64,000 nucleotides of DNA from CAVXFS01 sp963761115. Its GTDB lineage: Bacteria; Pseudomonadota; Gammaproteobacteria; Burkholderiales; Gallionellaceae. The stretch spans positions 1-64,000 of the forward strand of contig CAVXFS010000001.1 in NCBI GenBank assembly GCA_963761115.1, in the 5' to 3' direction. The notes below the pieces were generated by a model. That model was not told the origin of the DNA, ran no database searches, and saw only the letters and a list, made by a program, of their open reading frames with translations. Both the position numbers and the translations under genes were made by a program. Positions 46,622-54,619 of the stretch are shown here, piece after piece (within the stretch, counting starts at the first letter, position 1; the number at the start of each line of letters is the position of its first letter).

Positions 46622-47805
46622 GGCCGTGCCTCTCTGTCGCGGCCCAGACTGGTATCGCGCATACGGGTGTCAACTGGGATATCGGAAGAAGACGGCTGCA
46701 ACAATGCCTGGGCAGTTGACGGAACTTCAGGCGCGGACACTGCGCTCGAACTCCCGCGCTGCATCAATTTGTCCAATGGCAGGTACAGCAAGCTGTTGCT
46801 GCCGCTCTTCTGGTCCACCAGTACTTTGCTGCTGTTGCTGAAGACCTGCTGCATCATATCAATGTACAAGCGCTCACGCGTGACCGTCGGGGCTTTGTTG
46901 TATGCGGACAATACCTGCTTGAACCGGCTGGCATCGCCCTCCGCATTCGCGATCACACTCTGCCGGTAACCTTCACTTTCCTGCTGTAGACGCGCCGCAG
47001 CGCCCTTGGCCTTGGGCACCACGTCGTTGGCATAGGCCTGACCTTCGTTCTTCTGGCGTTCACGATCCTGGCCCGCCTTGACGGCGTCGTCGAATGCAGC
47101 CTGCACCTGCTCGGGGGGCTGTGCATTCTGCATGGTCACCTTGCTTACCAGAATGCCGGATTTGTAGCGATCGAGTATATCCTGGATCAATTTGGTGGTT
47201 TCAGCAGCTACCTGTTCCCGGCCTTCGTACAGTACAAAGTCCATCTTGTTCTTTCCGACCACTTCGCGGATTGCCGTCTCAGCCGCCTGGCGCACGTTCT
47301 CTTCCGGCGCACGGTTGTTGAGCAGATAAGCGGCGGGGTCTTTCAGGAAATATTGCACAGCGAACTGGATATCGATGATGTTCTCGTCATCGGTCAGCAT
47401 CAACGATTCCTGCAGCATCTTGTTCTTGACGTTGTCGCGATAGCCGATTTCGACTGTCCTGACCTGGCTCAGGTTGACCACTTCCACCGTTTCGATGGGG
47501 AAAGGAAAGTGCCAGCGGGGACCTGGCTCGGTAGCTTCGAGGTATTTGCCGAAGCGCAACACCACGCCGCGCTGGCTGGCATCCACAATATAAAATCCGC
47601 TGGCCAACCAGATCAACAGAACAATTACGACTACCAATCCGATGCCGCCCATATTTGTCGGCCCCCCAGTGTCTCCGCCACTGCCACCACCGGTATTTTT
47701 TTTGCCGAACAGCGAAGAAATCTTGTTGTTGATCTCCCTCAGTATCGTTTCCAGGTCAGGTGGTCCGCCGTTCTTTTTGCCCCATTGGGGGTCGTTCAAT
47801 GCCAT
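46618..47805 (-). CDS. hflK: Membrane protease modulator HflK
   Basis: 395 residues. Begins with the cytoplasmic MALNDPQWGKKNGGPPDLE segment and a Gly-rich linker, a membrane helix (IGLVVVIVLLIWLASGFYIV), the SPFH domain with FPFPIETVEVV, and a long helical region rich in Gln/Ala. Partner of HflC. AGGA precedes the ATG. Upstream is a 367-nt gap where hflX would be expected. Confidence 0.98.
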   Translation of the reverse strand: MALNDPQWGKKNGGPPDLETILREINNKISSLFGKKNTGGGSGGDTGGPTNMGGIGLVVVIVLLIWLASGFYIVDASQRGVVLRFGKYLEATEPGPRWHFPFPIETVEVVNLSQVRTVEIGYRDNVKNKMLQESLMLTDDENIIDIQFAVQYFLKDPAAYLLNNRAPEENVRQAAETAIREVVGKNKMDFVLYEGREQVAAETTKLIQDILDRYKSGILVSKVTMQNAQPPEQVQAAFDDAVKAGQDRERQKNEGQAYANDVVPKAKGAAARLQQESEGYRQSVIANAEGDASRFKQVLSAYNKAPTVTRERLYIDMMQQVFSNSSKVLVDQKSGSNSLLYLPLDKLMQRGSSSAVSAPEVPSTAQALLQPSSSDIPVDTRMRDTSLGRDREARP

Positions 47806-48172
47806 ATATTATCCTGTGCTAAATGATCTTGTTCTGAAGTTGTTGTGGGTTTTGTTGCGTCCACTTCCCCCGGCAGAACGGCGTGCAATCCGGTTATTCC
47901 AGCGCTGGCCATGACGCTCAAACGAATGTTGTCATTCTACCACAATCATCGCGCGCGCCGGCATGAGCCAAACCAGCGGCAAATCCAGGTCGGCAAAGGA
48001 ATCTGCTCAATATTTTGCAAGCCGATACCGAACGGACGGCAGTTTCGGGCTGGTTGCACAAAGAAGGCCAATACCAACGCCTGCGCTGTATGTTGAAATC
48101 GTATCATCCAGGCACAGTCGACTCCAGAACCTGGCTGGTTAATAGCGTGGCGACCCCTGCCCGGGTCAGGAA
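47806..48172. other. 367-nt gap between hfq and hflK, no gene seen
   Basis: In most betaproteobacteria hflX fills this place. Neither strand shows a frame with HflX character (no GKST-type P-loop or GTPase motifs). Near the hflK side, TAGAAT (minus strand, about 47945) could be the -10 of an hflKC promoter, but no convincing -35 is at the right distance. Confidence 0.6.
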
Positions 48173-48403
48173 TTACTCTTCTTCCGCTTGGATTGTGACT
48201 GCACGCGCTGGAACGATAGTCGAAACGGCATGCTTATATACCATCTGGGTCACAGTGTTTTTCAGCAGAATCACATATTGGTCAAACGAATCGATTTGAC
48301 CTTGTAATTTGATGCCGTTGACCAGGTAGATAGCAACCTGAATATGCTCCTTGCGTAACGCGTTCAGGAACGGGTCTTGTAATTGTTGCCCTTTTGTAGT
48401 CAT
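48173..48403 (-). CDS. hfq: RNA chaperone Hfq
   Basis: 76 residues. Hexameric Sm-like protein mediating small RNA-mRNA pairing. Contains QDPFLNALRKEHIQVAIYLV, the Sm1 motif GIKLQGQIDSFDQYVILL and the Sm2 YKHAVSTIVPAR, with only a short acidic tail (VTIQAEEE), as is common in betaproteobacteria. The usual upstream gene der is missing here. Confidence 0.99.
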   Translation of the reverse strand: MTTKGQQLQDPFLNALRKEHIQVAIYLVNGIKLQGQIDSFDQYVILLKNTVTQMVYKHAVSTIVPARAVTIQAEEE

Positions 48404-48610
48404 GATGGTTACTGTTGTAGTTATGGGAAGGTAACTCTACTGGATTTTTCGGATAACCGAAAGTGAATAGAAACAAGTTCAGGTATCCGGCATTGCAAGG
48501 CAACTGGCGAAAACTGAACAATACCGGTGATTAATGAATTCATGGCCATTGACATCCTGGACTGTGATTTGTTCCGTGGATAGCCGACTGCCCAATGATT
48601 ACACTGGATT

Positions 48611-49096
48611 TCAATGGTGATGACCATCCAGACTGTGCGTATGACCGTGCTCCAATTCTTCCGGCGTGGCTTCCCGAACGTCAACGACTGTGCCAACAAA
48701 ATTCAGGGACTTGCCGGCCAGCGGATGGTTACCATCGACAGTCACTTCATCATCGTTGATCTCGACAACCGTAAATAGCATGTATTCGTCATCGCTTGCA
48801 CCTTCCGCGCCTCCTTCGAATCGCATGCCCACTTCTATGTTATCGGGAAAATAGCTGCGTGGCTCCACACGCACCAATTCGTGTTCGTACTCGCCAAAAG
48901 CGTCGTTCGGTTCCATGGCAACGCTGAATTGCGTGCCCACATCCTTGCCGTGCAACGCTTCTTCAACTGCCGGGAATATTCCGTCATAACCTCCATGCAG
49001 GTAGCTTACCGGATCGTTGGATTTTTCCAGCAACACTCCTTGCGCATCTGATAACTCGTAGAGCAGGGAAACAACGGAATTTTTTTCTATTTTCAT
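48611..49096 (-). CDS. slyD: SlyD-like FKBP-type peptidyl-prolyl isomerase
   Basis: 161 residues. FKBP domain split by the insert-in-flap domain: YELSDAQGVLLEKSNDPVSYLHG at the start (in parts), NDAFGEYEHELVRVEPRSYF in the flap and HPLAGKSLNFVGTVVDVREAT at the end. The C-terminal HGHTHSLDGHHH is a short metal-binding His tail as in SlyD, which delivers nickel in E. coli. Overlaps the peroxiredoxin stop by ATGA. The 207 nt between it and hfq show no gene. Confidence 0.93.
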   Translation of the reverse strand: MKIEKNSVVSLLYELSDAQGVLLEKSNDPVSYLHGGYDGIFPAVEEALHGKDVGTQFSVAMEPNDAFGEYEHELVRVEPRSYFPDNIEVGMRFEGGAEGASDDEYMLFTVVEINDDEVTVDGNHPLAGKSLNFVGTVVDVREATPEELEHGHTHSLDGHHH

Positions 49097-49563
49097 TTCA
49101 ATCCCTTTATCAGCTCCAATATTTCATGCGCATGCCCGTGGGCATGAACGCCATACAGGGCATGGCGCAATATGCCCCCCTTGTCAATCACAAAGGTGGA
49201 GCGCTGAATGGCAACCCGCTTGATTCCATCGACATCTTTATCATAAAGCACGCCATACTTTTTGCATACCCTGGATTCCGCGTCGGACAGCAGAAGAACA
49301 GAAAGTCCGTACTTGTCGCGAAACGCTGCATGGCTAAGGCATTCATCCCGGCTTACGCCAACCACTACCGTATCGAGCCGGTTGAAATCATCTTCCAGGT
49401 CGGTAAATTCATTGGCTTCCATGGTACAGCCTGGCGTGTCATCCTTCGGGTAAAAGTAAAGCACGACATTCCTGATCCCCCGCAGCAATCCCAGATCGAA
49501 AATATTCATATCTGAATCGGGCAGTTCTACTTGCGGCGCAGCCATTCCTGCTTGCAGCAACAT
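49093..49563 (-). CDS. bcp: Thioredoxin-dependent peroxiredoxin (Bcp/PrxQ)
   Basis: 156 residues from ATG at 49563, which follows AGGAGG; an upstream ATG at 49602 is rejected. Reduces hydrogen and organic peroxides. Peroxidatic Cys in YFYPKDDTPGCTMEANEF with the conserved Thr three residues before it; VSRDECLSHAAFRDKYGL and the conserved C-terminal fold follow. Operon with the SlyD-like gene. Confidence 0.96.
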   Translation of the reverse strand: MLLQAGMAAPQVELPDSDMNIFDLGLLRGIRNVVLYFYPKDDTPGCTMEANEFTDLEDDFNRLDTVVVGVSRDECLSHAAFRDKYGLSVLLLSDAESRVCKKYGVLYDKDVDGIKRVAIQRSTFVIDKGGILRHALYGVHAHGHAHEILELIKGLK

Positions 49564-49651
49564 GTGTTGAATCCTCCTGTCGGAAATTCTATCCGATTTC
49601 AACAGCGGCGAATGTATTTTTGTATTGCATCGCCGAAGTTATAATTCGCCA

Positions 49652-50785
49652 ATGAATAAATCCCTGACATTTCTTGGCGGTTTGACTGCAGATAAATTTC
49701 TGCGCGAGTACTGGCAAAAAAAACCCTTGTTGATACGCCATGCTTTCCCTGGGTTCAATGACCTGCTCGACCTGAAAAGCCTGATCTCAATGGCATGCAA
49801 GGACGATACCCAGGCCCGCCTGGTCAGCCAACAGCGTGGCAAATGGCAAATGCGGCATGGGCCATTCGAAGCTGAGGATTTCAGGCCGGTAATTGGAAAG
49901 AAGTGGACCGTGTTGATACAGGGAGTGAATCATTTCCTGCCCGCCGGTGCCGAGTTACTCAAACACTTCAGTTTTGTACCGCACGCGCGACTTGATGATT
50001 TGATGGTGAGTTATGCGCCAAAGGGAGGTGGGGTCGGCCCACATTTCGATTCCTACGATGTGTTTTTGCTGCAAGGAATGGGACACCGGCGCTGGCAGAT
50101 ATCCACTCAACCAGACCGCTCCTTGATCGAAGGTGCTCCCCTGCGCATCCTGAAGAGTTTCAAGGTGGAGCAGGAATGGGTGCTGGAGACTGGGGACATG
50201 CTCTATCTTCCTCCACAATGCGCCCACAATGGCATCGCCGAGGACGATTGCATGACCTACTCCATCGGTTTCCGTACGCCCGCCTATCAGGAGTTGGCGG
50301 AACAGTTCCTGGTATACCTGCAGGATCGTCTCTGCATCGAAGGCATGTATGCCGATCCCGACCTCAAGGTCCATGCGCATCCGTCTGAAATCGGCGCAGG
50401 CATGCTAAAACAGGTGGAGCACCATTCCATCCGCAAGGTGCAATGGGACAAGCATGATATTGCCGATTTCCTCGGATGCTATCTTTCAGAACCCAAACCA
50501 CATATTTATTTTGATCCGCCGGCAAATCCAGCAAGCCGAAAACGATTTGAACAAACCCTGTTGGCCCGAGGCGTCGAGCTGAATCTCAGGTCGCAGATGC
50601 TGTGCCATGGCGACACGGTATTCATGAACGGAAATGCCCATACCGTGTCTGCCGGAAACTATAAGATATTGCGTGCAATGGCTGACCAGCGCCGGCTTGA
50701 GCCCTCTGCCCTGCCCGAACAGGTCATCAGACTGCTTTACCAGTGGTATGTCGACGGTTATATTTCACCCGTTGCAAACAAATGA
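49652..50785 (+). CDS. roxA: Ribosomal protein arginine hydroxylase-like cupin oxygenase (RoxA/YcfD)
   Basis: 377 residues from ATG at 49652 (MNKSLTFLGG). A JmjC-type 2-oxoglutarate/Fe(II) oxygenase; E. coli RoxA hydroxylates an Arg of ribosomal protein L16. Opening motif FLREYWQKKPLLIRHAFPGF, iron ligands HFD in GGVGPHFDSYDVFLLQG and a distal His in PPQCAHNGIAEDD, then the winged-helix C-terminal dimerisation region. Divergent from bcp with 88 nt between starts. Confidence 0.92.
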   Translation: MNKSLTFLGGLTADKFLREYWQKKPLLIRHAFPGFNDLLDLKSLISMACKDDTQARLVSQQRGKWQMRHGPFEAEDFRPVIGKKWTVLIQGVNHFLPAGAELLKHFSFVPHARLDDLMVSYAPKGGGVGPHFDSYDVFLLQGMGHRRWQISTQPDRSLIEGAPLRILKSFKVEQEWVLETGDMLYLPPQCAHNGIAEDDCMTYSIGFRTPAYQELAEQFLVYLQDRLCIEGMYADPDLKVHAHPSEIGAGMLKQVEHHSIRKVQWDKHDIADFLGCYLSEPKPHIYFDPPANPASRKRFEQTLLARGVELNLRSQMLCHGDTVFMNGNAHTVSAGNYKILRAMADQRRLEPSALPEQVIRLLYQWYVDGYISPVANK

Positions 50786-51286
50786 ATGGTGAGAATGATG
50801 AGCCAAGATCCACAACACACCAGCCTGAACGGGATGACGGATTACATCAACGCACTGGACACGCTGTGCAGTCTGGCGCAACGCAGCCTGTTCATCTTCG
50901 AGAAGGACTTCGATGGCATCGGTTTCAATTCGGCAGCCCGCTATGACACGCTGCGCGCATTCCTGCTTGCCAATCCGATGAACCGCCTGCATCTCCTGGC
51001 ACATGATACCGCCCCTCTGGTGCAACGCTGTCCACGCGTGATGATGTTATTGCGGCAGTTCTCATATAGCCTGCAAATCTACCGCACGCCCGACCATTTG
51101 CGGCGCGTTTCCGAACCATTTGCCATTGCAGACGAATTGCATTTCGTGCGCCGTTTTCACTTCGATGATGCGCACGGCATCCTGGCGACCCATGACCCGG
51201 AAGGTGCTCGCGCGCTGCAGTTCCGTTTCCTGGAAATGTGGTCTGCATCGAGTCCTGGTGCCTCTGCGACAACTTTGGGTTTATAG
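50786..51286 (+). CDS. DUF7931-like hypothetical protein
   Basis: 166 residues, ATG immediately after the roxA stop codon (in-frame ATGs at 50795 and 50798 are possible). Soluble, no known catalytic motif. The stretch LAQRSLFIFEKDFDGIGFNS and the His-rich RFHFDDAHGILATHDPEG resemble a small conserved family of betaproteobacteria (I recall DUF7931) with a phospholipase D-like shape but without its HKD motifs. Coupled to roxA. Confidence 0.7.
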   Translation: MVRMMSQDPQHTSLNGMTDYINALDTLCSLAQRSLFIFEKDFDGIGFNSAARYDTLRAFLLANPMNRLHLLAHDTAPLVQRCPRVMMLLRQFSYSLQIYRTPDHLRRVSEPFAIADELHFVRRFHFDDAHGILATHDPEGARALQFRFLEMWSASSPGASATTLGL

Positions 51287-51395
51287 ATTTGCCTTGGTAT
51301 TATCGCTTTCCGCTTGCGGCGGGAAGCCAGCCGAAACCGAAGCTCCTGCTCCAGCAGCTGCAAGGGTCAAAAATTATCCAGGTGAAAACCTGAAT
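51258..51395 (+). pseudogene. Possible lipoprotein gene remnant
   Basis: In the frame starting at a GTG at 51258 the product would begin MPLRQLWVYRFALVLSLSAC, a good lipoprotein signal with lipobox LSAC, followed by GGKPAETEAPAPAAARVKN. There is no ribosome binding site and the frame has no stop before the downstream terminator, through which it reads. A frameshift near its end, or chance, would explain this. Confidence 0.25.
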
Positions 51396-51400
51396 GTAAA

Positions 51401-51429
51401 ACGCCTCACTTCGGGTGAGGCGTTTTTTT
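51401..51429 (+). terminator. Rho-independent terminator
   Basis: Stem ACGCCTCAC (51401-51409) and GTGAGGCGT (51415-51423) with a TTCGG loop and seven T. Ends the roxA-DUF7931 transcript. Confidence 0.93.
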
Positions 51430-51487
51430 GTCAGGCATGTCAGTTTGATTACGCAACCCCATCCAAACAGGGTCTGGTCTTTCGACG

Positions 51488-52255
51488 TCATTGTATAGTT
51501 CGCCAGTCTATACCACCGGCCTGGCTTGCTATCGAAATCCATTCATCACTGCAACCCAGTGCGTTACTCAGCGAACGAACCACAAGCTCAGGCAGGTTAT
51601 TATTCTTGCTCAAGTGTGCTGCCACAATATGCTGCAGGCGATCCGTCTCTAATCTTGCCAATAATGCAGCTGCAGCGGCATTGCTCAAGTGTCCCATGTT
51701 TCCGCCAACGCGCTGCTTGAGCCTGTAGGGATAATCGCTATTGGCCAGCATGTCAGTATCGTGGTTGCATTCCAGCACCAGCGCATCGACGCCACTTAAC
51801 ATCATCTCGATATGCGGCGTGCCGCAACCGGTGTCGGTTAATACGCCCAGGCGCCTGGCACCATCGGTAAATACAAATTGCACCGGCTCGGCGGCATCAT
51901 GCGGAACGGCAAAGGGCTGTATCTGCAAATCGCCAATGGCAAAGGATAGCTGCGGAGATATTTCGGTCAGACCCGACAATGCAGCCATGTCACCGACCCT
52001 GGAACGAAACGTGCCATGCGTCAGCCATACCGGAATCGAATATTTTCGCGCCAGTCGCGCCACACCCGAAATATGATCACCATGCTCGTGTGTAACCACA
52101 ATGCCGTTGATTTTTTCAGCAGTCATTCCCAGGCGGGCCAGTCGAGCATGCGTTTCCGTCAGGTTGAAACCGCAATCCATCAGTACGCACGTCGCACCAC
52201 TCTGTACCAGCAACGCGTTGCCTTCGCTCCCGCTCCCTAGTGACGCAAAACGCAT
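51488..52255 (-). CDS. MBL-fold metallo-hydrolase (YycJ/VicX-like)
   Basis: 255 residues. Starts MRFASLGSGSEGNALLVQSG and contains the metal-binding THEHGDHISG (HxHxDH), VPHDAAEP, LTDTG and ECNHD elements of the beta-lactamase fold, as in YycJ/VicX/WalJ-type nucleases. The substrate is not certain. It ends the dapA-bamC-MBL group, a conserved order in betaproteobacteria, 6 nt after bamC. Confidence 0.93.
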   Translation of the reverse strand: MRFASLGSGSEGNALLVQSGATCVLMDCGFNLTETHARLARLGMTAEKINGIVVTHEHGDHISGVARLARKYSIPVWLTHGTFRSRVGDMAALSGLTEISPQLSFAIGDLQIQPFAVPHDAAEPVQFVFTDGARRLGVLTDTGCGTPHIEMMLSGVDALVLECNHDTDMLANSDYPYRLKQRVGGNMGHLSNAAAAALLARLETDRLQHIVAAHLSKNNNLPELVVRSLSNALGCSDEWISIASQAGGIDWRTIQ

Positions 52256-52261
52256 GGGCGT

Positions 52262-53362
52262 TTATTGCTGGTTGATGCTCTTGAACAATGCATCGACAAC
52301 CGACCTGGAAGTCGTATCACTTGCGCCGTTGCTGTCGTGCGCGCCGACTTCGCAGTATTTCCCGTTCTCCCGGACAAATACCTGGTATTGCACGGGTTTG
52401 GTCTCCTCATTCTTTCTCCAGAAAGCGAGCCTGCTCAATCCCTCTTTCTTCTTGACCACCTCAACGCGGACGAAATACAAACCCTTGCTTCTGTCCTTGT
52501 CTTCAACAACGAAATCGGTATGGTCCAATGCTATGCCTACCGTGCGCCAACTCCTGTCGAACGGCTCGGCCAGCATTATGAGATTATTCCCGTCGGGTTG
52601 AACCTGAAGCTTTGCGACATCCGGAGAGGTCTGGGCAGTCTGGGCAATACTTGCAGTTGCTCCGCCCTGCTCCCCCCCCAGCTTGGCCATCAACATCTGA
52701 ACCATGGTCGCTTCCAGATCGGGGTCATTCGGGCGTGACTGCCATTCTCTAAGTGTCTTGTCGGCGCTCAGCACCTCCTCCATGCCATACTGGGTCACGT
52801 AAATCTCAGTGCCCTTGCCATCTGCAGTGCGCTCGAGACGAGTGCGGTACATGTCCTTTTCGCCGGAATCGTACAAATTGTCGAATACCTTGCCAATAAT
52901 CTGGCGCAAGCCGGTCTTGGGGATTTTCGCGCGATTCTCGGCCCAGTCGGTTTCGATAATTCCCGTCTGAGGATTTTCGGTCTTGATGACAAAGCCGTTT
53001 TCCTTCCAGAATCCCATGATCAGAGGCCAAACATTTTCCGGCTTGTCATCCACCAACAACCACCTATGATCACCACTATGCATCAGGTGTATTTTCCCGC
53101 TATCGGGTAATACCGCATTGGAACGAGCCGACAGCGCAGCGCTGTTTTTAGAGAAGTCGGAATAATTCGCCGTCTCAGTACCCGCATCAGGAATGGCGTA
53201 TTTGTTCGCGGTAACTGGTGTCGTCAAGTCAGGGGGAACTTCAAGCGCAGGAACCTCGCTTTGGGCGGTTTTGTAATCCACCCGCTTGTTCTCTAGATTC
53301 ATGCTGCCACAACCTGCCACCAACAAAAGCAGGGCCAATGGGGAGAGATGGAGTAATTTCAT
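52262..53362 (-). CDS. bamC: Outer membrane protein assembly factor BamC
   Basis: 366 residues. Lipoprotein signal with lipobox VAGC, an extended N-terminal segment (RVDYKTAQSEVPALEVPPDL) that contacts BamD in homologues, and two helix-grip domains (~residues 95-215 and 250-360). Accessory subunit of the BAM complex whose core, BamA, is encoded at 15794-18073. Encoded after dapA as in E. coli. Confidence 0.94.
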   Translation of the reverse strand: MKLLHLSPLALLLLVAGCGSMNLENKRVDYKTAQSEVPALEVPPDLTTPVTANKYAIPDAGTETANYSDFSKNSAALSARSNAVLPDSGKIHLMHSGDHRWLLVDDKPENVWPLIMGFWKENGFVIKTENPQTGIIETDWAENRAKIPKTGLRQIIGKVFDNLYDSGEKDMYRTRLERTADGKGTEIYVTQYGMEEVLSADKTLREWQSRPNDPDLEATMVQMLMAKLGGEQGGATASIAQTAQTSPDVAKLQVQPDGNNLIMLAEPFDRSWRTVGIALDHTDFVVEDKDRSKGLYFVRVEVVKKKEGLSRLAFWRKNEETKPVQYQVFVRENGKYCEVGAHDSNGASDTTSRSVVDALFKSINQQ

Positions 53363-53390
53363 ACCGTTCCTATAGTTTCCATTTTAATGA

Positions 53391-54269
53391 TCATTGAACC
53401 ACACCCGCCTGGCGCATCCCATTCTCAAGAACCGAGTGCAATGGCTCAGACAATGGGGTAAGCGGCAAACGCAATACATTGTTAATCTTTTCCAGGCGCG
53501 CCAGTGCCCATTTCACCGGGATCGGATTGGCCTCCAGAAACAGGTCGTGATGCAATCCCAGCAGCCGAAAATTGATTTCGCGAGCCGTTGTTACTTCACC
53601 TTTCAGGGCCGCCATGCACATTTCATGCATCAACTTCGGCGCCACGTTGGCAGTTACCGAAATCGTGCCGTGTGCGCCCAGCAGCAACAACGCCAGCGTG
53701 CTTGCATCGTCACCGCTATAGACAAGAAAGTCTTTGGGGCTGCGATGCAGCAAGTCACTGCCGCGCTCGATATTGCCCGTCGCATCCTTGATCCCGACAA
53801 TATTGGGAATCTGTGCCAGACGCAGCGCCGTATCGTTATACAGGTCGGCACCGGTGCGACCCGGCACGTTATACAAAATGTGCGGCATATCCACCGCCTC
53901 GGCAATGGTCCTGAAGTGCAGATACATCCCTTCCTGGGTTGGCTTGTTATAGTAAGGCACCACGGTCAGGGAAGCGTCCGCTCCCGCCTTCCTGGAAAAA
54001 CTTGCCAGTTCGATAGCCTCTGCTGTTGAGTTGGCCCCCGTTCCGGCAATGACCGGGATGCGGCCGGCAGCGTGCTCCACAGCGACCTGAATCAGTGATT
54101 CGTGCTCATCCACTGCAACCGTGGGAGACTCGCCGGTGGTGCCCACTACCACGATACCGTCCGACCCCTGTTCTACATGAAAATCTATCAATGAACGAAA
54201 GCTGGCCAGATCCAGACTGCCGTCTTCATGCATCGGAGTTACTATTGCAACAATACTGCCCTTTATCAT
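53391..54269 (-). CDS. dapA: 4-hydroxy-tetrahydrodipicolinate synthase
   Basis: 292 residues from ATG at 54269 (MIKGSIVAIVTPM), matching family length; ATG at 54302 would add 11 residues. Condenses pyruvate and aspartate semialdehyde on the lysine/diaminopimelate path. Visible: GTTGESPTV, catalytic Tyr in PYYNKPTQEG, LYNVPGRTG and the Schiff-base Lys in IVGIKDATGN. Confidence 0.98.
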   Translation of the reverse strand: MIKGSIVAIVTPMHEDGSLDLASFRSLIDFHVEQGSDGIVVVGTTGESPTVAVDEHESLIQVAVEHAAGRIPVIAGTGANSTAEAIELASFSRKAGADASLTVVPYYNKPTQEGMYLHFRTIAEAVDMPHILYNVPGRTGADLYNDTALRLAQIPNIVGIKDATGNIERGSDLLHRSPKDFLVYSGDDASTLALLLLGAHGTISVTANVAPKLMHEMCMAALKGEVTTAREINFRLLGLHHDLFLEANPIPVKWALARLEKINNVLRLPLTPLSEPLHSVLENGMRQAGVVQ

Positions 54270-54385
54270 AGTGTGCGCCGTCACCATTCGAATGCTGCGC
54301 ATTTTAACTTAAATCCTCGGTGGATTGCGTTACAAAACTGCGGGCGCTGTGGAATAATGCGCAAGTCATTCATCAGTACTGCATC

Positions 54386-54619
54386 ATGCACAACGTAGCG
54401 TTGTCAACCCTGGTTCCCGGCGAAATCGCCACCATCGTCACAATCTGCACTGAAGGATTATTACATCAACGTTTGCTGGCCATGGGTTTCCGTACCGGCA
54501 AGCAAATCGAGGTGATCCGAAGGGCGCATTTTTCCGGCCCGTTGCAGGTGCGTATCGGCACTACCGACATTCTGCTGCGCAGGAATGAAGCAGAAAAAAT
54601 CATGGTAATCAGGATATGA
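54386..54619 (+). CDS. feoA: Ferrous iron transport protein A
   Basis: 77 residues from ATG at 54386 (MHNVALSTLVPGE). Small SH3-like protein needed for FeoB function; GLLHQRLLAMGFRTGKQIEVI and GPLQVRIGTTDILLRRNEAE are typical. Overlaps feoB by 4 nt (ATGA). I see no convincing Fur box in the 116-nt space upstream shared with dapA. Confidence 0.95.
   Translation: MHNVALSTLVPGEIATIVTICTEGLLHQRLLAMGFRTGKQIEVIRRAHFSGPLQVRIGTTDILLRRNEAEKIMVIRI

Noticed and set aside
54270..54385. Possible Fur box upstream of feoA
   Set aside because: Only a poor match to the GATAATGATAATCATTATC consensus around AATAATGCGCAAGTCATT; not enough to call.
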